A DNA stretch of 64,000 nucleotides from Glandiceps talaboti (lineage: Eukaryota > Hemichordata > Enteropneusta > Spengelidae). The notes beneath the pieces were generated by a model that was not told the origin of the DNA, ran no database searches, and saw only the letters and a list, made by a program, of their open reading frames with translations. The translations under genes and the position numbers were made by a program. The stretch covers positions 1,623,501 through 1,687,500 of the forward strand of contig NC_135549.1 of the NCBI RefSeq assembly GCF_964340395.1, in the 5' to 3' direction. Of the stretch, positions 50,090 to 61,444 are shown piece after piece; the stretch's first letter is position 1, and each line of letters opens with the position of its first letter.

Positions 50090-50790
50090 TCGAACACTGC
50101 AGTTGACATCCAAAAAACTGTGACAGATCCATCTAACATAGGCAGTTGACATCCAAAACTCTGTGACAGATCCATCTAACATAGGCATGCAGTTGACATC
50201 CAAAAAACTGTGACAGATCCATCTAACATAAGCAGTTGACATCCAAAAAACTGTGACAGATCCATCTAACATAGGCAGTTGACATCCAAAAAACTGTGAC
50301 AGATCCATCTAACATAGGCAGTTGACATCCAAAAAACTGTGACAGATCCATCTAAGTAACATAGGCAGTTGACACCCAAAAAACTGTGACAGATCCATCT
50401 AACATAGGCAGTTGACATCCAAAACTCTGTGACAGATCCATCTAACATAGGCATGCAGTTGACATCCAAAAAACTGTGACAGATCCATCTAACATAGGCA
50501 GTTGACACCCAAAAAACTGTGACAGATCCATCTAACATAGGCAGTTGACATCCAAAACTCTGTGACAGATCCATCTAACATAGGCATGCAGTTGACATCC
50601 AAAAAACTGTGACAGATCCATCTAACATAGGCAGTTGACACCCAAAAAACTGTGACAGATCCATCTAACATAGGCAGTTGACACCCAAAAAACTGTGACA
50701 GATCCATCTAACATAGGCAGTTGACACCCAAAAAACTGTGACAGATCCATCTAACATAGGCAGTTGACACCCACAAAACTGTGACACTGG
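50090..50790 (+). repeat. minisatellite, 43/47-bp unit, about 16 copies
   Basis: Unit words are CAGTTGACATCCAAAAAACT, GTGACAGATCCATCTAACAT and AGG. A CATG insertion makes the 47-bp form, and it recurs every few copies as a higher-order pattern. Confidence 0.96.
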
Positions 50791-51442
50791 ATTTCTCAGT
50801 AATTTAGCATTTATTTCCACAATATAAAGTAACACCAATGTGAAGATACTAAAATGTGATTTTTAACAAGTCGTACTTGAAGTCAATATCAAACACAGAC
50901 TGTAAGCAATCATTGTGACAGCCCAGCTGATGGTTTTTGTATCAATCCAATTAAAATCCAATGTATTCTACATGTATTAATGTCACAATTTCTTTTTGGC
51001 TGTTATGTTTACTTTTCTTTGTTCTTTTGTGAGTGCTTGAAACATACATCTAACACAACATTATAGGCGTTAATTCCTGTACCAAATCTAAGCTTTGAGT
51101 GAATTCACTCAACGAATGAGAACGCGTAATGTGCCGAAACATACAGGTACAGTTCTTCAGAAAGCTCTGTTCGAAAAGAGCACGAGCACAGAGTGCAGAC
51201 AACGATGTAACAGTTATCATTATTGTTTGGAGGTTCTCTTTCTTTCAATTTCGAACGTTGAGTGTATAGTGTACTTAAGTTACATAAGTTGCAAGTTAAT
51301 ATATAAGTTGACCAGATACATAGTATTGTGTACAAAATGACTAAGTTAAACCTTTTTCCACAAGTCAAATTAATTTGTACTATTAGTGCAATCTTCAAAT
51401 CATTGACAAGGGCTTTTTTTGGTAAAGGAAAAAAAAGAATAT

Positions 51443-51727
51443 GACCAATCTGATTAAATTACAATGTCGAGGTCGGCTAATATTGTTCAATTTAATCTGA
51501 TTAACTTCCTTTTTGCTTGAATCTCCTTTGTATTACACATTACATGTTCACATTGTCATCATAATCACTGCTATAGAGTGGAGTGATCCATGATGAAGAA
51601 CAGAGATTAAGACAATATCGTATAAATGTAATGCAAAGGATGATTCAAACATAAATAAAGGTAATCAGATCAATTTGAACATTCAACCAGTCAGCCATGA
51701 TGTCAGCATTTAATCAGATTATTAATA
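51443..51727. mobile_element. foldback element with ~100-bp inverted arms
   Basis: The left arm at 51443-51543 (AATCTGATTAAATT, GTTCAATTTAATCTGATTA, TGAATCTCCTTTGTATTACA) matches the reverse complement of 51623-51727 (AATCTGATTAAATG, GTTCAAATTGATCTGATTA, TGAATCATCCTTTGCATTACA) in order. The arms surround about 80 bp. ATCTGATTA also recurs within each arm. No ORF inside. Confidence 0.7.
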
Positions 51728-51849
51728 AGTCAAAACCTGAATACTGACAAGAAACTGTTTTTATTTTTATCCTGATCATACTTTATTTTATGAGGATATA
51801 AGGTTACAATAACTGCTGCTGACGTTGGGTATCAGAATTAACCTACACA

Positions 51850-53255
51850 GTGTATGATGTCATAACACCAGACAGAGTGCATGTACTGTCACTATTGTAG
51901 TCAAGTGTATGATGTCATATAACACCAGACAGAGTGTACGTACTGTCCTAGTCAATTGTATGATGTCATAACACCAGACAGAGTGTACGTACTGTCCTAG
52001 TCAATTGTATGATGTCATAACACCAGACAGAGTGTACTGTCACTATCACCAGTGTATGATGTCATAACACCGGACAGAGTGTACTGTCACTATCGTAGTA
52101 AAGTGAATGATGTCATAACACCAGACAGAGTGTACTGTCCTAGTCAATTGTATGATGTCATAACACCAGACAGAGTGTACTGTCACTATCCTAGTCAAGT
52201 GTATGATGTCATATAACACCAGACAGAGTGTACTGTCCTAGTCAAGTGTATGATGTCATAACACCAGACAGAGTGTACTGTCACTATCCTAGTCAAGTGT
52301 ATGATGTCATAACACCAGACAGAGTGTACTGTCACTATTGTAGTCAAGTATATGATGTCATATAACACCAGACAGAGTTTACTGTCACTATCATCAGTGT
52401 ATGATGTCATAACACCAGACAGAGTGTACTGTCACTATCGTAGTAAAGTGTATGATGTCATAACACCAGACAGAGTGTACTGTCACTATTGTAGTCAAGT
52501 GTATGATGTCATAACACCAGACAGAGTGTACTGTCCTAGTCAAGTGTATGATGTCATAACACCAGACAGAGTGTACTGTCACTATTGTAGTAAAGTGTAT
52601 GATGTCATAACACCAGACAGAGTGTACTGTCCTAGTCAAGTGTATGATGTCATAACACCAGACAGAGTGTACTGTCCTAGTCAAGTGTATGATGTCATAA
52701 CACCAGACAGAGTGTACTGTCACTATTGTAGTAAAGTGTATGATGTCATAACACCAGACAGAGTGTACTGTCCTAGTCAAGTGTATGATGTCATAACACC
52801 AGACAGAGTGTACTGTCACTATCATCAGTGTATGATGTCATAACACCAGAAAGAGTTTACTGTCACTATCGTAGTAAAGTGTATGATGTCATAACACCAG
52901 ACAGAGTGTACTGTCCTAGTCAAGTGTATGATGTCATAACACCAGACAGAGTGTACTGTCCTAGTCAAGTGTATGATGTCATAACACCAGACAGAGTGTA
53001 CTGTCACTATTGTAGTCAAGTGTATGATGTCATAACACCAGACAGAGTGTACTGTCCTAGTCAAGTGTATGATGTCATAACACCAGACAGAGTGTACTGT
53101 CCTAGTCAAGTGTATGATGTCATAACACCAGACAGAGTGTACTGTCCTAGTCAAGTGTATGATGTCATAACACCAGACAGAGTGTACTGTCCTAGTCAAG
53201 TGTATGATGTCATAACACCAGACAGAGTTTACTGTCACTGTCCTAGTCAAGTGTA
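51850..53255 (+). repeat. minisatellite, 45/51-54-bp unit, about 28 copies
   Basis: Unit words are GTGTATGATGTCATAACACC, AGACAGAGTGTACTGTC and either CTAGTCA or ACTATTGTAGTCA. Most unit lengths are multiples of three, so both strands stay open for 140-175 codons. These frames are artefacts. Confidence 0.96.
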
Positions 53256-53916
53256 TCATGACATCAAACATCATTACAGAATCACAGATACTAATGATAT
53301 GAAAACACATGTTTATTTTATTCATATTAATTTGAATGTAAAATATTTACAGTAAATACCTAGTATTTATTTGTTGCAAAAAGTAGAATGATGCAGGGGT
53401 GATAATAATAGTTTATTCCAAGATATTTGAAAGGTAAAGGATGATTATGACTGATTAATAAATGGTATTGATCTTACCAACTGTCTGACATTTCTAATAT
53501 TTATTTATTATCTCTATTTCATATCAGTCTATTCTGTATCTGTATCATTACGGTGTAGGTCATGTATTTATAGGAATAACACACTGTTGACAGGCAAGGA
53601 CGATCTCAACAAAATTGATCTCTATCCCATATCCATATCAGCACTATAATTCCATTGATTGTATTTAGTTGCTGACATCGTCCAATGTCTGTGAACAGAA
53701 AATGTGCATATTGAATATTTGGTAAGATTATACGAGATGTCTACTGTCATGACTAATCAATGACAGATAATGTACCAGTTGTTATACTGATTACATGTAT
53801 AGCAGTATTATACATATCCCATTCTTTATGTGTCTGTAGGTCTCATACTTATACTAACTGTGTCTGTCTTTCTGTCTGTTTGGCTCTGTCTCTTGTCTGA
53901 CATATGTACATATGTA

Positions 53917-53919
53917 TGT

Positions 53920-53974
<55 letters not shown>
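53917..53974. repeat. (TG)n microsatellite
   Basis: About 27 TG units starting after CATATGTATGTACG, near the left arm of a large foldback element. Confidence 0.96.
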
Positions 53975-53977
<3 letters not shown>

Positions 53978-54065
53978 CTTGTTGACCAGCTGTCTCTATC
54001 TCATTGATTATTATGACTTTACCAGTGTTATATATTTTCAGTTCTACTAATATTCATTCCCATAT

Positions 54066-54178
54066 GTTTAACTTACTACCAAATCAGAGTTACTATAGAG
54101 TTTCAATTAGGTGACATGGTGTTGTTTTACATCTCACGTTTTTGTTACAAATTACACAAACAAAATATAGGTAATGAT

Positions 54179-54241
<63 letters not shown>

Positions 54242-54492
54242 GAAATGTGACATTTTATCTGAACTCAAATAAATTTTTAGTGTTTAAGTCTTCCTTGTTT
54301 CAACCGACAGTGATGTTGATTTGTGTTCACAGTGAGATAAAATGTATCATTTTATGTGCCTGTGCTCTATCAGTGTCTGTGTTTGTTTTATGTAATTTGT
54401 AACAAAAGACGTGCGAGATGTAAAAGTTCACCGTGTTGTCTATAGTTGAAACTCTATAGTGACCCCGATTTGCTAGTAATAGTAAGTTAACT
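54066..54492. mobile_element. large foldback element with ~105-120 bp inverted arms
   Basis: The left arm (54066 to about 54188) contains GTTTAACTTACT, CTATAGAGTTTCAA, TTTTACATCTC, TTTGTTACAAATTACA and GATAGCACA. The reverse complement of about 54357-54492 gives GTTAACTTACT, CTATAGAGTTTCAA, TTTTACATCTC, TTTGTTACAAATTACA and GATAGAGCACA in the same order. The spacer includes a (CA)n tract (54180-54240). No coding capacity. RNA from either strand would fold into a long hairpin. Confidence 0.8.
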
Positions 54493-55274
54493 TAGAACGC
54501 ATGTATTTCACCATTTCAGTGAAATAACAGAAAAATTACTCCAAATTACACCACTATGTAACAAATAATGTAGTGTTTCTACCAATGACATATTGTACTG
54601 TATATATAAATAATATCTCATACAGATACAGTCACCAAATCAGAGTTGTGAGTTTTATCATAAAATTGTGATTTACTGTGTGTCAGCTTGTAGAAAGGAG
54701 AGTTCATCATAATAACACACACACACAATATATCATGTCTAAAGGCTTTATTCATATATTTACGCCGTGTTTGATAACTTTCACTATATTTGGAGGACAT
54801 TGAAATACAATATAAGCACAAGCAAAGTAAATATTCCACTAAAAAAATATCAAAAATATGATAAAAACACACACATAGTAAATACTTCACCAAAATATTG
54901 AAAACATACGTATAGTAAATATTCCATCAAAAGTACATCATAACAAAATAATGTAGTATTGCACGTAACATGTCTTTGTCTCAATGTTTGTACTGTAGAA
55001 AAACCAACTATGTTTACAATCTACACAACTCTATACTTTTAAAATATCTCAATGCATATCAAAGGACAAACATATACTGGTCAATTTTGATTATAAATGC
55101 TCCTTTTGTTGTCCTGAAATTTCACATAAAGTATGAAAATGACAAGTTTGTAGAAAAAACAAACATCTTTAGTTCACTTTAAATACTTACAACACTTACA
55201 AACAAACAAATATTTATCTGCTTTTTTTTTTTTTAACTTTGTGATGACATTATCTGAAGCATGCAACTACAATA

Positions 55275-55560
55275 GGGTTGTCGGTGGCTGAGTGGTTAAA
55301 CCACTTGCCTCTTACCACTGCGGTCGGGGTTCGAACCCCATTCAGGGTTCGATTAAATTTACCACGCTGTAAGTAAGAAGAGTGTCGTTCAGTTTGACTC
55401 TACTGAACAACGAAGGTTTTCCCCGGGTACTCCGGTTTCCTCCTGCATTAACACTGAACCCATGAGGGATGGCCCTCACTGGACTTCTTGGGAGACAAGT
55501 GTGTATATGCTTAAAGAACAATCCAGTATAAATAAAGATTATTATTATTATTATTATTAA
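55275..55560 (+). mobile_element. tRNA-derived SINE
   Basis: The head has an A box (TGGCTGAGTGG) and a B box (GGTTCGAACCC) at tRNA-like spacing. A conserved-type body follows with TTTTCCCCGGGTACTCCGG and TTTCCTCCTGCATTAACAC, then ATAAATAAAGATT and an (ATT)n tail. The TTTTCC-CCGGGT-CTCCGGTTTCCTCC block occurs in many metazoan SINEs. The tail resembles that of the LINE at 47058, which suggests a CR1/L2-like partner. Confidence 0.85.
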
Positions 55561-55624
55561 TATGAATCAGATTTTAATCAGATTGACACAAAACACAATG
55601 ATTAAACAATATGCTACACTTTGC

Positions 55625-56165
55625 AGCTGCTGTTGTGTGAGGTAAGTATGAAAGACCTCCCATCCCATCCCAAGATATCTGCTGTTGTGAGAGGTAAGTA
55701 TGAAAGACCTCCCATCCCAAGATATCTGCTGTTGTGTGAGGTAAGTATGAAAGACCTCCCATCCCAAGATATCTGCTGTTGTGTAAGGTAAGTATGAAAG
55801 ACCTCCCATCCCAAGATATCTGCTGTTGTGTAAGGTAAGTATGAAAGACCTCCCATCCCAAGATATCTGCTGTTGTGTAAGGTAAGTATGAAAGACCTCC
55901 CATCCCAAGATATCTGCTGTTGTGTGAGGTAAGTATGAAAGACCTCCCATCCCAAGATATCTGCTGTTGTGTGAGGTAAGTATGAAAGACCTCCCATCCC
56001 AAGATATCTGCTGCTGTTGAGAGGTAAGTATGAAAGACCTTCCGTCCCAAGATATCTTTAAAGCTGTTGTGAGAGGTAAGTATGAAAGACCTCTCGTCCC
56101 AAGATATCTGTTTACAGCTGCTGTTGTGAGAGGTAAGTATGAAAGACCTCCTATCCAAAGATATC
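55625..56165 (+). repeat. minisatellite, ~46-48 bp unit, 11 copies, each with a consensus splice donor
   Basis: Unit words are CAAGATATCTGCTGTTGTG, TGAGGTAAGTATGAAAGACC and TCCCATCC. Every unit contains GAGGTAAGT or a one-base variant, a near-perfect U1 5' splice-site match on the plus strand. Confidence 0.95.
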
Positions 56166-57384
56166 TTTAAAATATATACATGGAAACTGTGATATACTTG
56201 ATACAGACCTTGACTATTAAACTAACTCACATTTATCCTAATTTGTCACGTCATTACAACGACAGGAAATCATTAAATATTTATGCCTCATTCAGTTACT
56301 TCCTTCATATGATCCTTTCTCCTTGGATTAAATTAATCACTTCATAAAATTCAATGGTAGACTGAATCTGATAAATTGAAAGAAACCCCTATTTTTTCAG
56401 CAGTGGCACTAAGCTTTACTCTTTTTGAAAACCAAACTTTTGATAAAAATGCATCACAAAAATCAAATGCAATTCTTATTTTGCTTTTTTAACAAATTGA
56501 TATATTGACCCATCCAATTGAATGTCATCAGCCTTCATGGCTTCAATTTATTTCATCAAGGCCTTCTAACATATCAACTACTTTGTAATTTTTAAAAATC
56601 ATTCAGTTCTAACCAATCAAGAAGTGTGCAATGATTGGTCATATCAAATTTGAATAAAATACCTAAGCCAATAACCTTTAAGGGTATCTCAAGGTGATTT
56701 AAATGACAATAGCTGTAACTAGATGTAAGTATCCAAATGTAGTCCTAGTGGTTATAAATATTGTTTCTCAAGAAGATCTCAATTTTTTAAACATCACTAA
56801 CAAGTGTTTCTGTCTTGGATATAAACATGGCAACTGTATAAAAAACTTGCTTTCATTTATTATTTCAGTAAATAAATCAAATCAGTCTGTCATTGGGCAG
56901 TGTTTACAAATCAAATCAAATCCCAATAAAATGAGTGTATTAACTCTAAGTAGTCAAGATATCAGAAATTAAACAGACTAAACCTGCCATCAAAGATGCC
57001 ATTATTTTTTAGTAAACAAGTCACTCTGTGTTTAGTCTCATTTGTTCTGTTTTTAATCGGATCAGTTATCTTCCAGTACCTGTGATCACTTCTAATTTGT
57101 AAATAAAATTGAACTATTACCAGAACTCTAATTACGATTACCACACACAAGATTGTCTTGAAAGTAACTACAGTATAATAATGAAATGATTATTTGAACT
57201 TGTTAAGTTACTTCCATTAAAAACACAAATTGTATTATTTTCCAGTGGCTCTTAAGTACACAAGATCACAGATATGTAGTTGAAAAATAATAACCACCAT
57301 GTATAGTCACATGACTGATGTTAGAAATACAGTTAAAATAAAGTATAATTTTCCTCACAGGTGAGTGATATACATGTACCATGG

Positions 57385-57535
57385 ATGTTATGTGTGTGTG
57401 TGTGTGTATGCGGTATGTATGTATGTATGTGTGTGTATGTATGTATGTATGTATGTATGTATGTATGTATGTATGTATATATGTATGTATGTATGTTTGT
57501 ATTTGCATGTGTGTGTGTGAGTGTGTGTGGCTATG
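57385..57535. repeat. (TG)n / (GTAT)n mixed repeat
   Basis: TG tracts flank about fifteen GTAT tetramers (57415-57495). Confidence 0.95.
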
Positions 57536-57633
57536 TGTTCCAAATTTGAAAGGCCATAAAAAATACATCAGTCTTAGACTACCAATTTCAATCAGTGTGT
57601 TTGAATACTGAAATCAATCAACGTTTACAAGTA

Positions 57634-57712
57634 AACCCTGACTGTATTGACCAGATGATGACACTGACATACCCTGACTGTATTGACCAGATGATGACAG
57701 TGACATACCCTA
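57634..57712 (+). repeat. short direct duplication
   Basis: CCCTGACTGTATTGACCAGA followed by TGATGACA[C/G]TGACATA occurs twice in tandem. Confidence 0.85.
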
Positions 57713-58269
57713 GATTTGTAGAAAAATCTATATTTCAATTCTATATCAATATTTTTAATAATAGATTTGTTATTATAGACAAATAGTGTAACATATTGGA
57801 ACTGGGAGTGTTCACATCTGGTGGTTCTTTTGTTTGAACAATATAAAATAGTTCATGCAACAATGAATCATGTAAAAATATTTGTGCAGTGTCATCACTA
57901 AACTGTAGTGATAGATGTATAGTGGTATCAAGTAAAGAGGATTCATACAATGTCATTGCACTTGATAGGAACTTTATTACACCTACACTATATTTGGCAT
58001 GATGTTCCTCAGTCGTAATATCGTCCTTTTGTAGAAAAATATACTTTTGAAGAAGGTGTTTTATACATATCTGTGTGTGCTAGAAGTATGACTTCGACTC
58101 ATCCATTAATTGACAGGATTTGAAGATACCAGACTGTTAATGTAAAGTGGTAACTGGATAGTCAAATATTATATTGTAATTGGCAACTACAATATCTGAT
58201 GTGTAACTATTTTGATTAAAAGTGTATAATGCTACAGGACACTGCCCCTGATTGGTTTTAATTTGAGTC

Positions 58270-58545
58270 AGTAGTTATATAAAGTATACATTACCCATAA
58301 TCCCAAACCCTGGATATCTAACCATTGAGTTGGTGGTGTTATACAGAGCATAATCCCAATAATCACATCATTGACTTGGTGGTGTTATACAGAGCATTAT
58401 GTTACCTTTTAGCCTCGACCCTGGATATTCAGATAATGAATCCATGGTGTTACAAAACACAAATTATTTTTAACGTAGCCCTGGATATAGCCATGGAGTT
58501 GATGGTGTTACAAAACACATGTCACCTATGAACCCTGGATAGCCT
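58270..58545 (+). repeat. degenerate tandem repeat, ~50-60 bp, 4-5 copies
   Basis: Repeated words are CCCTGGATAT, GAGTTGGTGGTGTTA, TACAGAGCATAA and GGTGTTACAAAACACA, in irregular order and spacing. Confidence 0.7.
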
Positions 58546-60162
58546 AAATAAGTCGATCATTTGACAGCTGCAAAGTTTGGATAACGAACTGAAGGACCCC
58601 TTTATTGGTGTTATTTCAAGGGCAGTTTTATAGAATATATTTGTACATGTATCCTATCTAATTCTGCTACTCTTGGACTAGTATATCTTGTCCTTCTAAG
58701 TGACTTAATTAGCCAAGGAAATCTATAATGGGTAATATTTCTACTTGTCAAGATGAAAATAATGAAATATTGCACATAAAATCCATTTCAAGGTATGACA
58801 TAGGAATTCCCATACTTGCAGTGAAATCCACTATTACTAAATATATCAAAAACAGCATCAGTGAAAGTAACACTTAGGGAAAAATTGAACTCTGTGTGTG
58901 TCTGAATTAAACTAATACAGGATTGACTAGAATAGGTTTTGACTAGCCATCCCAGGCATGAACCAGCTGTGCCATTCTTACCACATTACATCATCAAAGA
59001 TGAATATCGCTATGACTACCGATGGTGTCTCCATCAGTTGATCATCAATAAAAATATATATCTGATTTACTGAGTCATCTGAGTATATTATATTTAGAAA
59101 GATGTAATAATAGACTACAACAACTGTAATACAAAATATAAATATTATTTCTACCACTATTATATGTTGGCTCCAGACATGTTTCAGCATATTTAATTGA
59201 AACAATAGTTGTGCCAAAATAAGTCAGTGTGAATATGGAATAACTTTACTAAATTCTGAATAACTATAAATTAAGGTAGATTTATTTCAGATCAATACAT
59301 TTACTCAAAAAAGTGATGGTACTATAATTTCATTTTAGTCAAAAATTGTTTAGCAGTCAAAATAAAGTGGAGCTAGGATGTTAAAATTTTTTAGTGTGCC
59401 AAAATAAATACATTCAGAGTAATTAATTCTGCATTGTATGTAACTCCATTGATTTAATAGAAAACACAACAAATGAAATGTTTCATATTTGATGCAGCAT
59501 ATGTCACAAATTGGTCACAATACTTCCGTTAGAGTTTGATGAGGTAGAAAAGAAATAAATGAAGACAATTATGTGATTCAGAAGTAGACAAACAGAATAT
59601 ACAGACTGTGCTGTTATAGGCTGAAATGACATCATTTCTCTCTGGAATGTGATTTTAAAGAAGTAACCAAAGATGATTTGGTAACAAAATCGTCTTAATT
59701 TTTGAATGTAATAAATATTAGGGTCGGCGGCTTTATTAAACTAGGGTTAGTCAGGTAATATCAGAAACACACATTTTTTTTATTTGGCCTAATGAGATAA
59801 CAAATATATATTTTACAAAGTTATCCAAGAGAGTTTAGAAAAAATGGATCTATTCTTCTTTTAGCAGTGGTATCTTATAAAACATAAGTTGAAAGAGTGC
59901 CTTGTTATATACGTTTTTTTCTGGCTTTTTAACCAAAAATATTGATAAATATAATTTCTTTCTGTGAGAGATATGTTTATGAAAATTGAAAAAACCCTGT
60001 TATGTTAAATAAAGGTTACTTATTATGCATGTCAGACTGATTGAAAATACAAAATCAAAAATAGAAATATTTTGGTGTGACATGCAAGTAAAAAATAAAT
60101 TCTTTACTACATTAATGGTATGGTTTTATTACAGTATGGTGGATTTGAATTGAAGTATACTT

Positions 60163-60233
60163 AGTGTGTAAGCTTTGGTTTCACCATAGGGCATGTATAT
60201 TATAATGTTACTGACTATAAAAGCTTACACACC
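60163..60233. repeat. short hairpin with 13-bp inverted ends
   Basis: AGTGTGTAAGCTTT and AAAGCTTACACACC flank about 45 bp. It could be a tiny MITE. Confidence 0.4.
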
Positions 60234-61075
60234 ATTACAATTCATATATAAAGGACAGAGTTATTACATTTATTATACGATGCATGAACCAAGTTATTGT
60301 CTTTGAACAGAAAATATATATACCCTTGTTGTTCTATGTCACAACAACCTGTGTCTACGTCACTGGTTCCCGGGTGCTCTAACTATGAGTCTAAACATTC
60401 AAAATCGCCATTATTTTCACAATTTTACATGATTTATGTTTTAGGAGGTATAGTTATATTATTCCACAACATTTTTCTTCATTCAGCCTGAAAATACTCC
60501 TGGCCTAAGGGTTTGCCACCTCTTGTCTAGTGACTCATAGTGACAAGCTTCCTTAGGTCATGATTTAGTAATTTTTTGGCTGAACAAAGGAATATATTAG
60601 AGGATAATATGTAGTTACTCTCCTGTTTTTTTTCTTCACTCAGCCAAGGAATATGAGTGACCTAAGGAGCCTTGTCACTACAAGTCAAGATAAATAGTGA
60701 CAAAATAAAACTCTTAATTTAATTATTCTCTTAAGGAAAGAAATGGGGAAGCTAATGTTGATTTTCAGCATTTTAACTCATACTTGAAGTATGGAACCAG
60801 AAATAGGTAAGTTGAAATGGCAAGCATGACTATCCTATATTTTCTGTTGGCAGTGTACAACTTGGCTTGCACTTGCCATATAATGACTCCTTTAATAATA
60901 TAATTTCAAAAAGTGAAATTTGCCCATATAAAAATGTGACAATAATGTCTTTATATTATGATGTCTATTGTATTGACTTTTCCCAATGATTTGAAACTTT
61001 TTTTGTATCTTCCATGTTGCGGTTACAAAAAGTGCAATGCCAAGCTTGTTTCCACCATAAAAAATCTTCACATCT

Positions 61076-61444
61076 TCATGTTTCGACTTCTCCAAGTGGA
61101 ATGTTCTTAAGTCCAAAGGCAGCAATGAAGATATTTATCGCTGTGATGCCAAACACGCAGGCAGTAGCGATGTTATTTAACCAGTCCAGTTTTTTCTGTT
61201 TATAGATGTTATTGAGATCATCACGGCCTATCAGCAAGAGGAGTACACCAGCAGTAATTTCAGCTAGAATGGCAAGAACCAACATACTGATTAGGAAGCC
61301 ATAGAATTCATAATATTTTCCCTGTTGGAGCACTGATTTCAACAATGCTGCATTTGCCATTAGCAGAGACACAACAAGCAGACCCGTTGCTATGGTTTTC
61401 TTGGTAGCATAGTGATTCATGTTGATTTGTTGTGGCAATCTATG
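61076..61444 (-). CDS. Ninjurin family protein, last coding exon
   Basis: The minus-strand exon starts after the acceptor TTATCTTGCAG and reads HRLPQQINMNHYATKKTIAT; it ends at a stop 122 codons later. N-H-Y-A-T-K-K, LLMANAALLKSVL, the D-LNN turn (GRDDLNNIYKQKKLDWLNN) and the last TM with NIFIAAFG are the family signature. Two TM segments, LISMLVLAILAEITAGVLLL and TACVFGITAINIFIAAFG, are visible. Ninjurins are small plasma-membrane proteins with N-terminal amphipathic helices. NINJ1 oligomerises to rupture membranes in lytic cell death and acts in adhesion. The exon enters in phase 0, so an upstream exon with the short N-terminal tail is expected but was not identified. The first internal ATG is at 61420. 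NINJ1 versus NINJ2 orthology cannot be settled. Confidence 0.9.
   Translation of the reverse strand, partial: HRLPQQINMNHYATKKTIATGLLVVSLLMANAALLKSVLQQGKYYEFYGFLISMLVLAILAEITAGVLLLLIGRDDLNNIYKQKKLDWLNNIATACVFGITAINIFIAAFGLKNIPLGEVET

Larger units (their letters stand above)
35751..61075. other. 25-kb interval without a recognisable gene
   Basis: No exon series, conserved domain or convincing splice-bounded frame was seen between NEDD1 and the ninjurin exon. The interval holds eight or more minisatellites, CA/TG tracts, a LINE 3' end, a SINE, two foldback elements and two Penelope-like end relics. Single short exons or ncRNAs could have been missed. Confidence 0.5.

Noticed and set aside
51095-51112. 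Perfect 18-bp palindrome TTGAGTGAATTCACTCAA
   Set aside because: Real, but with no flanking structure or second copy in view; too little to claim a function.
51850-53255. CRISPR array or CRE-site (TGATGTCA) enhancer array
   Set aside because: Spacers are not unique and the DNA is eukaryotic, so it is not CRISPR. TGATGTCA is only part of a minisatellite unit and differs from the TGACGTCA consensus.
52352-53355. Frames of 143-175 codons on both strands (YDVITPDRVYC and complement)
   Set aside because: Unit lengths divisible by three in a minisatellite explain them; both strands being open at once argues against coding.
55275-55345. Functional tRNA gene
   Set aside because: A and B boxes are present, but the acceptor stem does not close and the sequence continues into a SINE body and (ATT)n tail.
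55567-56158. Minus-strand frames up to 194 codons (WEVFHTYLTQQQ)
   Set aside because: Products of the 46-48-bp array; all reading frames show the same segments permuted.
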